Part shown: piece by piece, positions 1 through 4,926 of the stretch
How the letters are laid out: every line of letters starts with the position of its first letter
Numbering within the stretch: position 1 is the first letter of the stretch
Assembly: GCA_949291975.1 (NCBI GenBank)
Contig: CASEYA010000043.1
Coordinates: 1 to 5,461 of the forward strand
Source: an uncultured Christensenella sp.
GTDB lineage: Bacteria > Bacillota > Clostridia > Christensenellales > UBA1242
Reading direction: 5' to 3'
DNA: 5,461 nt
The notes under the pieces: model-generated
The model's database searches: none
What the model saw: the letters and a program-made list of their open reading frames with translations, nothing else
Told to the model about the DNA's origin: nothing
Position numbers and translations under genes: made by a program

Positions 1-31
1 AATAAAAAACTTCGCTATTTGTGCGAAGTTT
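1..31 (-). terminator. Rho-independent terminator downstream of the superoxide reductase gene
   Basis: A perfect 9-bp stem (AAACTTCGC at 7-15 with GCGAAGTTT at 23-31) encloses a 7-nt loop. On the minus strand it is followed by TTTATT, the U-rich tail expected of an intrinsic terminator. It lies about 78 bp past the stop codon of the superoxide reductase gene. The plus-strand side (taagtttt) is less T-rich, so bidirectional use is possible but weaker. The T-rich end falls at the window edge, so its full length is not visible. Confidence 0.75.
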
Positions 32-108
32 AAGTTTTGCGTGATTTTTTATAAGTTTCACAGTTTGATAATTTACATGTGTTTTTTATTTTTTATGAAA
101 ATTTATCT

Positions 109-489
109 TTATTTTTCAGCCCAAAGACCATGCAGGTTGCAAATTGCATACGAGTTAACATAATCCTCGTCTTGTGATAAAGTCATGCTTACTATTGGTT
201 GATTTTCTGGTGTAAGTTCAAAAATTTTAAAGCCTTTGGTTGTTTCAATGATGATTTGCGTGATGTAATGCTCGCTTGTCATTGGATGAAGGGTAGAGCC
301 AACTTGAACGGTTATAACACCATTTTCTATTGTGCTAACGGGCATATGTTTTTCAATAGCACCCTCGGTTGTGTTTGGTGTGATTATTTCCATTGGTTGA
401 CCACAGCAAGAAATTGGTGTGCCTTTATCAACCAGTTTAATCACAATGTTGCCACAAATGTTGCAACGATAAAAAACTAATTTTTTCAT
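109..489 (-). CDS. dfx: Desulfoferrodoxin (two-iron superoxide reductase)
   Basis: This cytoplasmic iron protein reduces superoxide to hydrogen peroxide without releasing oxygen, taking electrons from rubredoxin-like donors; it is a standard oxygen-defence enzyme of anaerobes. At 126 residues it has the normal length of the two-domain class. The N-terminal desulforedoxin domain carries all four Cys ligands of the FeCys4 centre (C9, C12, C28, C29). The C-terminal domain carries all ligands of the catalytic Fe(His)4Cys site: H48, H68, H74 and H120 plus C117. The catalytic Glu-Lys pair precedes the first His (E46-K47-H48-M-P). The start is supported by AGGAGG about 5 nt upstream (495-500, minus strand). 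It has its own extended -10 promoter and a hairpin terminator, so it appears monocistronic. Nothing is missing or truncated. The family call is very secure; electron donor and expression conditions are not visible. Confidence 0.97.
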   Translation of the reverse strand: MKKLVFYRCNICGNIVIKLVDKGTPISCCGQPMEIITPNTTEGAIEKHMPVSTIENGVITVQVGSTLHPMTSEHYITQIIIETTKGFKIFELTPENQPIVSMTLSQDEDYVNSYAICNLHGLWAEK

Positions 490-503
490 ATGTATCCTCC
501 TAA

Positions 504-545
504 TGATAGTTAATTATATCACAAAACTTTAAATTTTGTTGCAAC
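504..545 (-). promoter_or_regulatory. Promoter of the superoxide reductase gene
   Basis: On the minus strand a perfect TATAAT (plus-strand 513-518) is preceded by TGA, giving the extended form TGATATAAT. The -35 is poor: TTGCAA (539-544) sits about 20 bp away, longer than ideal, so the extended -10 probably does most of the work. A 5-bp inverted repeat TGATA/TATCA (504-508 and 517-521) overlaps the -10 and could bind a regulator, but it does not match a PerR box. AGGAGG follows directly, so the leader is very short. Confidence 0.6.
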
Positions 546-598
546 TTATAAGAATTTTTATGATTTTTATTTTAACAAGCAACTGTTTTGTTGAAATT

Positions 599-1336
599 TT
601 AATTGATATTTGTTTTGTTTTTGTCTGCAACTTGTTTTTTGCTTGTTTCTTTCTTTTTGTGAATTTTAAATCTGATTGCTTGGTCAACAAGCATATAAAG
701 TGTGAACCCAACAGCAAATATTGGAATCAAAACCCAGACGGTAAGTGGTGTTCCGTCAATTATTGGCTCGTTTATATAAAAAGCAGTGTTTAGGCCAAGC
801 CCAAAAATCAAGAATGCACCAAGTGTTATATAAGCCAAGAAGCCAACGACAATGTTTTTCCATTTTTTATAGTTTGGTGTGAACCATCCGACCACTTGCA
901 GTAAAACAGTGATATAAAGGCCGATGGCATGATGAATAAGCCCAGAAAATGTGATTGGGTGAAATATTGATGAATATGTATCAATAAAGGTGGGGTATAA
1001 AATTGTTCCAAGCCCGCCAATAAAGGCAAAATATACCACAAAATGTAAAACCGCATTGTCTTTTTTGCCAAACAAAAGGGCAAGAGAAAGAATGAGGCTG
1101 TCCATGCCACAAAAAGAGTTTGGAATCACTTTTCTCCAGTCATTACTTAAAACGGCAATTGAAATTCTGTTGCATAAAATTGCACATAATAATATGCCTG
1201 CAAGAATTTTTATTATAATTGTTTTTGTTTTTTCTGTTTTAACATATTTTGAAATCAAAATCAAACTTAAAGCAGAAAGAACAAAAAAGATTGCCAAAAA
1301 TATAATATGCTCTGTTCCGTAGATTTTGGGATTCAT
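599..1336 (-). CDS. TIGR02206/YwaF-like integral membrane protein
   Basis: The 245-residue polytopic inner-membrane protein resembles the TIGR02206 (YwaF, Treponema TP0381) family, whose biochemical role is not established. About seven hydrophobic segments are visible, near residues 10-30, 40-62, 77-90, 97-115, 128-150, 161-181 and 198-222. Family-like features are the H98-F...F-I-G-G (105-108) stretch with P115, then F-H126-P127 followed by the paired H135-H136. Histidines within or next to helices suggest a conserved polar or metal site, which is inference. The C-terminus (about 224-245) is a soluble Lys/Asn-rich tail, presumably cytoplasmic. The start is supported by AAGGAG at 1343-1348, 6 nt upstream. 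It lies 94 bp after degV with its own candidate promoter, so it may be transcribed independently. No convincing terminator lies between it and the superoxide reductase gene. Family assignment is by motif recall and topology. Confidence 0.8.
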   Translation of the reverse strand: MNPKIYGTEHIIFLAIFFVLSALSLILISKYVKTEKTKTIIIKILAGILLCAILCNRISIAVLSNDWRKVIPNSFCGMDSLILSLALLFGKKDNAVLHFVVYFAFIGGLGTILYPTFIDTYSSIFHPITFSGLIHHAIGLYITVLLQVVGWFTPNYKKWKNIVVGFLAYITLGAFLIFGLGLNTAFYINEPIIDGTPLTVWVLIPIFAVGFTLYMLVDQAIRFKIHKKKETSKKQVADKNKTNIN

Positions 1337-1345
1337 GATTAACTC

Positions 1346-1385
1346 CTTTGCAAAAGTTTATCATAAAAAACAAGATATTGCAAAG
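1346..1385 (-). promoter_or_regulatory. 5' leader hairpin overlapping the ribosome site of the YwaF-like gene
   Basis: An 8-bp perfect inverted repeat (CTTTGCAA at 1346-1353, TTGCAAAG at 1378-1385) brackets 24 nt. An inner 4-bp pairing (TATC 1359-1362 with GATA 1374-1377) extends the stem on one side across a 5-nt bulge. In the minus-strand mRNA the 3' arm runs into the AAAGGAG ribosome site (1343-1349), so folding would cover part of it. The predicted transcript would start only a few bases before the 5' arm. A role in translation control or mRNA stability is inference. Confidence 0.4.
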
Positions 1386-1396
1386 TAAAAATACAT

Positions 1397-1424
1397 ATTA
1401 TAAAAGTGTTATATAAAATTTGAA
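1397..1424 (-). promoter_or_regulatory. Candidate promoter of the YwaF-like gene
   Basis: On the minus strand a perfect TATAAT (1397-1402) has TTCAAA (1419-1424, 4 of 6 matches to TTGACA) 16 bp upstream. There is no TG extension. Transcription would start near 1390, about 54 nt before the ATG and right at the leader hairpin. The AT-rich setting makes chance TATAAT matches common, so the call is moderate. Confidence 0.4.
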
Positions 1425-1430
1425 CTTGTG

Positions 1431-2285
1431 TTATTTGTTTTCTTTTTCAAAAAATGCAACACCAATTGCGTTTGGGCCAATGTGTGTACCAATGGTGCTT
1501 CCTATTGGATATCTTGCAATTTTTTCAATTTTTCCTTTCCAAAGTGGTTCGCTGTCTTTGATATATTTTTCCAAAAGAGTGGTGTCTAGCCCAGACCATG
1601 CCACACAATAGGGCATATCAAGGTTTATGCCTTTTTCTTTAACAAGGGTGTTCAAAAGGTTTCCTGCTTTTTTTGAACCCATGGCTTTTCCCACAAGTTT
1701 AACTTCGCCACCTTTGATTGCCACAACGGGTTTAATAGACATCAATTCTCCTGCAAAAGCAGCAATGGCAGAAATTCTTCCACCTTTGCGAAGATATTTC
1801 AAAGTGTCCAGCATTGCAAGAACATGCAAGTGTCCTTTTGCTTCGTCAAGTTTTTGTGCAATTTCTTTGGCAGATAGGTTCTGTTTTAAAAGACGATAGG
1901 CGTAGTCAAACAAAATATGTTCGCCAAGACATGCGTTTAAACTGTCTACCACAAAAATTTTGTCCTTAAATTCATTTGACGCTTTTACCGCATTATTATA
2001 TGTTCCAGAAAGTTTTGAAGAGATTGTAATGCAAACTGCCTCGTCACCATTATCAACCACTTTTTTAAATTCTTCTTCAAACTTTGTTGGGTTGATTTGG
2101 CTTGTTTTTGGCAGGGTAGAACTTTCAATCAACTTTTCAAAAAATTCTTTTTTTGTGATGTTATATCCATCCAAAAATTCTTCGTCCTCAAATCTTATTT
2201 CCATTGGTATAAGAACAATGCCCAGTTGGTCTGCCTCTTCTTTTGTTATGTCTGAGGCTGAATCAATAATTATTTTTGTTGCCAT
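1431..2285 (-). CDS. degV: DegV family protein (FakB-type fatty-acid-binding protein)
   Basis: DegV proteins bind a single long-chain fatty acid. In well-studied Firmicutes (FakB) they present it to the kinase FakA, making acyl-phosphate for phospholipid synthesis in the cytoplasm. The 284-residue length is typical. Visible hallmarks are the N-terminal IIDSASD strand (6-12), T61-S62-Q63 followed by P66, the I-S-S-K-L-S-G-T-Y motif (88-96) with S93, and D114-S115 followed by G121. Also present are Y-L-R-K-G-G-R-I-S (164-172), I-K-P (184-186) and a C-terminal H268-I-G-P. T61 and S93 match the FakB residues that hold the fatty acid carboxylate. One difference is M-G-S-K-K where many homologues have R-G-x-K-K. 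The ATG directly abuts the marR stop codon (TAAATG), with its ribosome site (AGAGGA) inside the marR end, so translation is probably coupled. No fakA-like gene is in the window, so the kinase partner is inferred. Confidence 0.93.
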   Translation of the reverse strand: MATKIIIDSASDITKEEADQLGIVLIPMEIRFEDEEFLDGYNITKKEFFEKLIESSTLPKTSQINPTKFEEEFKKVVDNGDEAVCITISSKLSGTYNNAVKASNEFKDKIFVVDSLNACLGEHILFDYAYRLLKQNLSAKEIAQKLDEAKGHLHVLAMLDTLKYLRKGGRISAIAAFAGELMSIKPVVAIKGGEVKLVGKAMGSKKAGNLLNTLVKEKGINLDMPYCVAWSGLDTTLLEKYIKDSEPLWKGKIEKIARYPIGSTIGTHIGPNAIGVAFFEKENK

Positions 2286-2744
2286 TTAATTTTCCTCTTC
2301 TTTTATCAATTTTTTTAAATTCAAATTAACTGTTTCAAGGCTTGAATACAGAATGTCTCGGTCATGGTCGTTTAAATCTACACTTGCTTTAATAATAATT
2401 TCATTGACCTTGTTTGTGATATAATCTGCAATTTCTTTGCCTTTTGTTGTGAGAATAATGGGGGTTTTATATTTTGCATTATTTATTGCTTCTTTTTCAA
2501 CATAGTTATTCTTTGCAAGATATTCAACTTTTCTGCATATGGCAGCCTTGTTTTCATCACACACATCACAAAGCTCGCTTTGTGAAAGAGGTCCAAGTTT
2601 ATTAAGATAATAAAGACAAGACACATAACCACTTTTAAGACCAATTTCTTTCATTTTTTTGTCTTTAATGGTGTTTATGCATCTTTGGATATTTGTGATA
2701 AGGTTTGTAAAAATAGAAAATATATCTTCAATTTTTCTTGCCAT
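2286..2744 (-). CDS. MarR-family transcriptional regulator
   Basis: This 152-residue protein has the MarR layout: an N-terminal dimerisation helix region (about 5-35), a winged helix-turn-helix (53-82, starting L-S-Q-S-E-L), a beta wing (about 83-99, ending in the typical I-I-L-T-T-K-G-K-E), and a C-terminal dimerisation helix pair (about 102-149). It is unusually Cys-rich, with C22, C43 and C59-x2-C62-x7-C70; the last three lie within the DNA-binding helices. It is the first gene of a two-gene unit with degV, with no intergenic gap. An inverted repeat across its promoter suggests autorepression. By position it probably controls degV and perhaps the divergent DUF308 gene. FabT, a MarR-family repressor of fatty acid synthesis, offers a parallel, but the operator here differs and orthology cannot be claimed. 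GGAGGA (2751-2756) supports the start. Confidence 0.9.
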   Translation of the reverse strand: MARKIEDIFSIFTNLITNIQRCINTIKDKKMKEIGLKSGYVSCLYYLNKLGPLSQSELCDVCDENKAAICRKVEYLAKNNYVEKEAINNAKYKTPIILTTKGKEIADYITNKVNEIIIKASVDLNDHDRDILYSSLETVNLNLKKLIKEEEN

Positions 2745-2765
2745 ATTTTTTCCTCCAACAATTAA

Positions 2766-2795
2766 TCTATATCATAAAAATTGTTGCTCTGTCAA
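2766..2795 (-). promoter_or_regulatory. Promoter of the marR-degV unit
   Basis: On the minus strand a perfect TTGACA (2790-2795) is followed after 18 bp by TATAGA (2766-2771), which is preceded by TGA to give an extended -10. Transcription would start near 2759, essentially at the ribosome site, so the leader is very short. The -35 and the spacer lie within a strong inverted repeat. Confidence 0.75.
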
Positions 2796-2803
2796 CAATT
2801 TTT
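2776..2803. promoter_or_regulatory. Probable MarR operator (11-bp perfect inverted repeat)
   Basis: AAAAATTGTTG (2776-2786) and CAACAATTTTT (2793-2803) are perfect reverse complements separated by 6 bp, and they cover the -35 box and most of the spacer of the marR promoter. A further half-site, AACAATT (2757-2763), lies between the -10 and the ribosome site. Size, symmetry and location fit a MarR dimer site that would block RNA polymerase. The arms are not followed by a usable gene end, so a terminator function is unlikely. Confidence 0.7.
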
Positions 2804-2911
2804 GGTAAAAAATAAAAAATTAATTATAAAATGTGATTTTTATAATACAAAAATTTTTCTTTTATATAATAAACTTTGCACAATTTTAAAAAGTTTAACA
2901 ACTGTTTTCTT

Positions 2912-2940
2912 TTGACATCCAAAAAATACTATGCTAAAAT
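2912..2940 (+). promoter_or_regulatory. Promoter of the DUF308-like gene
   Basis: Consensus TTGACA (2912-2917) is followed by a 17-bp spacer and TAAAAT (2935-2940), which is preceded by TGC (extended -10). This is one of the best sigma-A-type promoters in the window. The start near 2947 would leave an untranslated leader of about 78 nt before the ATG at 3025. The leader contains no evident strong hairpin. The rest of the divergent region (about 2804-2911) is very AT-rich with several chance TATAAT-like words. Confidence 0.75.
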
Positions 2941-3024
2941 GCTTGTTGTAGATAAATTAAACATTTAATAAATTATTTTATACTAAAATTTTAGTTATAA
3001 AAAATATTTTGCAAAGGAAAAAAT

Positions 3025-3801
3025 ATGTTAAAAGAAAAACTTAGAAATCTGCCCGATGTTGTTTTGGGTATAATATATTTAATTATAGGTGCTGTTTTTA
3101 TTATATTCAGCGCACCAATAACTCCTGCAATTCCATATGTGTTGGGCTCGTTGTTTATTTTGAATGGGCTGTTTTATGTTATAAAATATTTTTTATATAA
3201 AATGTATAAGCAGGCAGACTGTTCGGAACTTGTGGTTGCTGGAATTTTGCTTGCACTTGGAATTGTTTTTGTGTGCTTTCCAGAAAGAGGACTGGAACTT
3301 TTCTCTGTCTTTTGGGGTATCCATGCAATAATTTCGGGAGTTCAATGTTTGCACAGGCTTCTTTATTATGCAACAAGAAAACAAAAATGGTTTGTGTTTT
3401 TAATTGAGGGAATTGTTGAATTTACCCTTGGTGTAATGCTTTTAATTGAGTTCAGTGAGGGAATAACAACACACCTTATTATTCTTGGTGTTTATCTTCT
3501 TATTGTGGGAATTTTTGGTCTGTTTGGTGTTAAAATTGAAAAACAAGGCGAAAAACCAATTGTGGATGAAAAGGGCAAAGCAATAGGAAAGGTAAAATCA
3601 AGAAGTTTGTTTGAATTTTTAGCTTTTCCAGAAATTTTTAAAAATAAGAAAAAATTAAAATCAAAAGAAAAGAAACAAATTCATCAATTAATTGAAAAAA
3701 GCGCTAAAAATAAACCTATATTGAAAAAGAAAGTTGCAAATCTGAAAATTTCAGCATATCGCACAGCAATTTTTGATGATGAAAAATCATATGAAAAATA
3801 A
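3025..3801 (+). CDS. DUF308/HdeD-like six-helix membrane protein with basic C-terminal tail
   Basis: The 258-residue membrane protein has six predicted helices near 11-30, 35-57, 68-86, 90-115, 121-142 and 147-169. They are arranged as three hairpins with recurring small, Gly-rich turns such as I-I-G-A-V, L-G-S-L-F-I-L-N-G, A-L-G-I-V and L-G-V-Y-L-L-I-V-G. This is the pattern of DUF308 proteins, whose best-known member is the acid-resistance protein HdeD; the function in Firmicutes is unknown. Residues 170-258 form a long soluble tail very rich in Lys (especially 206-236), presumably cytoplasmic, which lengthens it well beyond the usual DUF308 core of under 200 residues. AAAGGA (3014-3019), 5 nt upstream, supports the start. 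It is transcribed divergently from marR, so the MarR protein might regulate it, although no clear operator copy is seen at its promoter. Family call rests on topology and composition. Confidence 0.75.
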   Translation: MLKEKLRNLPDVVLGIIYLIIGAVFIIFSAPITPAIPYVLGSLFILNGLFYVIKYFLYKMYKQADCSELVVAGILLALGIVFVCFPERGLELFSVFWGIHAIISGVQCLHRLLYYATRKQKWFVFLIEGIVEFTLGVMLLIEFSEGITTHLIILGVYLLIVGIFGLFGVKIEKQGEKPIVDEKGKAIGKVKSRSLFEFLAFPEIFKNKKKLKSKEKKQIHQLIEKSAKNKPILKKKVANLKISAYRTAIFDDEKSYEK

Positions 3802-3864
3802 TTCAAATTAGATTTTATGTTTTTAAATGAGATTTGTAAAAAGATAAAAAGTTAAAATATTGCA

Positions 3865-3885
3865 AAAAACAAAGCTTAAGTTTTT
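3865..3885 (+). terminator. Weak possible terminator after the DUF308-like gene
   Basis: AAAAAC (3865-3870) and GTTTTT (3880-3885) can form a 6-bp, almost all A-T stem around a 9-nt loop that contains the palindrome AAGCTT, followed by a short T/C-rich stretch. It is the only hairpin-plus-T-run in the 246-bp gap after the gene. Low stem stability makes this doubtful. Confidence 0.2.
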
Positions 3886-3999
3886 CTACTTGTATAATTT
3901 CTATGATATTTATATAATGTTTATAATATTTATCAAATTATAAATTAAAAGCATATAAAACTGCAATATCTTGTTTGGTGGTTGTAAAAATGTTTGATG

Positions 4000-4028
4000 T
4001 TGATTTTTTCATTTGTTTTTGCTATAAT
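4000..4028 (+). promoter_or_regulatory. Promoter of the unrecognised gene at 4048
   Basis: TTGATT (4000-4005) is followed by a 17-bp spacer and a perfect TATAAT (4023-4028) with an upstream TGC, giving an extended -10. Predicted transcription starts near 4035, only about 13 nt before the ATG at 4048. This promoter lies downstream of the alternative ATG at 3994, which argues against that earlier start. The DNA upstream (3802-3990) has no gene and is AT-rich, with several more TATAAT-like words around 3890-3935. Confidence 0.7.
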
Positions 4029-4047
4029 ACTTGAGATTGAGGTTAAT

Positions 4048-4647
4048 ATGTCTATAATTATAAACACAATAAAAACAAAAAAGCACATAAACGAATTGTT
4101 AACAAAAGATGAAGAAATTTGGTCAAGTATTAATCCGCCATTTTCCTTGAAAATTGCCACCAGAGATAACAAGAAGATTAGTGCAAAATTTGTAAAAGCA
4201 TATTATTATGATTGTTATGAGCCAGTTAGAAAGTCTATGTTTAAAAATGAGGAAAAATTAGATAAAGAAAAAGAACATCTGGTTGAACTTTTTGCAAACA
4301 GGCTTTTTTTGGAAAAGTATAAGGAATATTTTTTATATTGTCTGCCAAATGGTATAAAAGGAATGGGCTTGGTGTTAGCATCAATGGCACAGTTGGGTGC
4401 GGGTTCAATGGTGGAAAATGAACAGCTTTCTTCAACTCTTTATGGAGTGGCAATTATAACTGGAATGATAGCCTGCCATTATGGATATAAAGGTTATAAG
4501 CAATATATGACAGATTCCAAACAATCAACACAAATAACCCATGCTTTAGTTGGTGGGGAACAAGTATATCTAAGGAATGCCTGTAACCAAGTTTATGTTA
4601 AGAAAAATATAAACAAAAAAGAACAACAAATTTCTAATGAATTGTAA
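4048..4647 (+). CDS. Unrecognised protein with two hydrophobic segments
   Basis: I do not recognise this 199-residue protein. The N-terminal third is polar and charged (1-92), with K-K-H-I-N-E near 11-16, a Tyr/Asp/Cys patch around 52-57 (A-Y-Y-Y-D-C-Y) and a Lys/Glu-rich, probably helical stretch at 65-92. Two hydrophobic stretches follow, about 93-120 (Gly/Met/Ala-rich) and 129-150 (ending in the aromatic run H-Y-G-Y-K-G-Y), consistent with a membrane hairpin. A polar tail ends in a Lys/Asn/Gln-rich run. The start at 4048 is chosen over an in-frame ATG at 3994 because GAGG (4039-4042) sits 5 nt before it and the promoter lies between the two. Choosing 3994 would add 18 hydrophobic residues that merely translate the promoter. 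It has its own promoter, so it is probably monocistronic. It could be a membrane-anchored accessory protein; no function can be assigned. Confidence 0.75.
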   Translation: MSIIINTIKTKKHINELLTKDEEIWSSINPPFSLKIATRDNKKISAKFVKAYYYDCYEPVRKSMFKNEEKLDKEKEHLVELFANRLFLEKYKEYFLYCLPNGIKGMGLVLASMAQLGAGSMVENEQLSSTLYGVAIITGMIACHYGYKGYKQYMTDSKQSTQITHALVGGEQVYLRNACNQVYVKKNINKKEQQISNEL

Positions 4648-4652
4648 AAGGT

Positions 4653-4680
4653 TTGTCAACAGTTGGTATTAGTCTATAAT
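4653..4680 (+). promoter_or_regulatory. Promoter-like element pointing into the repeat and hairpin region
   Basis: TTGTCA (4653-4658, 5 of 6 matches to TTGACA) is followed by 16 bp and a perfect TATAAT (4675-4680). There is no TG extension. It starts 6 bp after the stop codon of the preceding gene and points at DNA with no open reading frame of note, ahead of a strong hairpin with a T-run. It could drive a short non-coding RNA starting near 4687 and ending near 4816. Confidence 0.4.
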
Positions 4681-4690
4681 AAAAATGCTG

Positions 4691-4742
4691 ATGATACTAA
4701 ACGGCGCAAAATGATATTAAACAATTTAAAATGATATTAAAC
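4691..4742. repeat. Three direct repeats with exact 20-bp period
   Basis: The 12-mer ATGATAYTAAAC occurs at 4691-4702, 4711-4722 and 4731-4742, at exactly 20-bp spacing. The second and third copies are identical and share a longer AAAATGATATTAAACA core; the first differs by one base (C for T). A degenerate fourth copy (AAAATAATCATAAA, 4746-4759) follows at 18 bp. A 20-bp period puts the copies roughly on the same face of the helix, as for tandem protein-binding sites. The units resemble, from memory, the multiple terminal repeats of IS21-family insertion sequences, but no transposase gene is present. Too few and too short for a CRISPR array. Confidence 0.75.
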
Positions 4743-4756
4743 AGTAAAATAATCAT

Positions 4757-4816
4757 AAAAAACACGCATCCAAAATGAGATGAACCCCAAAATCAATCTC
4801 AAAATGCGTGTTTTTT
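4757..4816. terminator. Strong bidirectional hairpin with T-runs on both strands
   Basis: AAAAAACACGCAT (4757-4769) and ATGCGTGTTTTTT (4804-4816) form a perfect 13-bp stem. Inside, TGAGAT (4776-4781) pairs with ATCTCA (4796-4801), with two more pairs possible past a bulged A, around an A/C-rich loop. The outer six base pairs are A-T, so either strand reads a GC-containing stem (CACGCAT/ATGCGTG) followed by six Ts. That is a classic bidirectional terminator form. No convergent gene lies to the right, so the reverse function has no obvious client. It is 110 bp past the preceding stop codon; it may end that transcript or a small RNA starting near 4687. Confidence 0.7.
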
Positions 4817-4926
4817 GCTTGGCGGAAATAGAGAAGGACAAGACAAAAAGTTGTTTCTTTAAATTATTAAAATAAAAAAATTCACCTAAAAAAAGGGATA
4901 ACAAAACTAAAATTTGTTTGTAGAAT

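Noticed and set aside
199..480. Plus-strand ORF opposite the superoxide reductase gene
   Set aside because: The minus-strand frame has every metal ligand of the family; the plus-strand frame has no ribosome site and no family features.
501..521. Possible PerR box at the superoxide reductase promoter
   Set aside because: The left half matches TATAAT, but the right half departs from the 7-1-7 PerR consensus at most positions; the match is just the -10 hexamer.
533..600. Terminator for the YwaF-like gene
   Set aside because: Only AACAA/TTGTT pairing of about 5 bp is available, too weak to call a hairpin terminator.
1627..2289. Plus-strand ORFs opposite degV (1627-1899 and 1960-2289)
   Set aside because: They are antisense shadows of a well-conserved DegV gene, with no ribosome sites or recognisable protein features.
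2804..2911. Additional promoters and a weak AAACTT/AAGTTT inverted repeat in the divergent region
   Set aside because: TATAAT-like words are expected by chance in such AT-rich DNA, no good -35 partners are seen, and the 6-bp repeat with a 14-nt loop has no likely function.
3994..4047. In-frame upstream ATG that would lengthen the 4048 gene by 18 residues
   Set aside because: No ribosome site precedes it, and the extended -10 promoter (4000-4028) lies downstream of it, so this start would not be on the mRNA. The added residues translate promoter DNA.
4691..4742. Mini CRISPR array
   Set aside because: Repeats are only about 12-16 bp with spacers of 4-8 bp, and no cas gene is present; the geometry is wrong for CRISPR.
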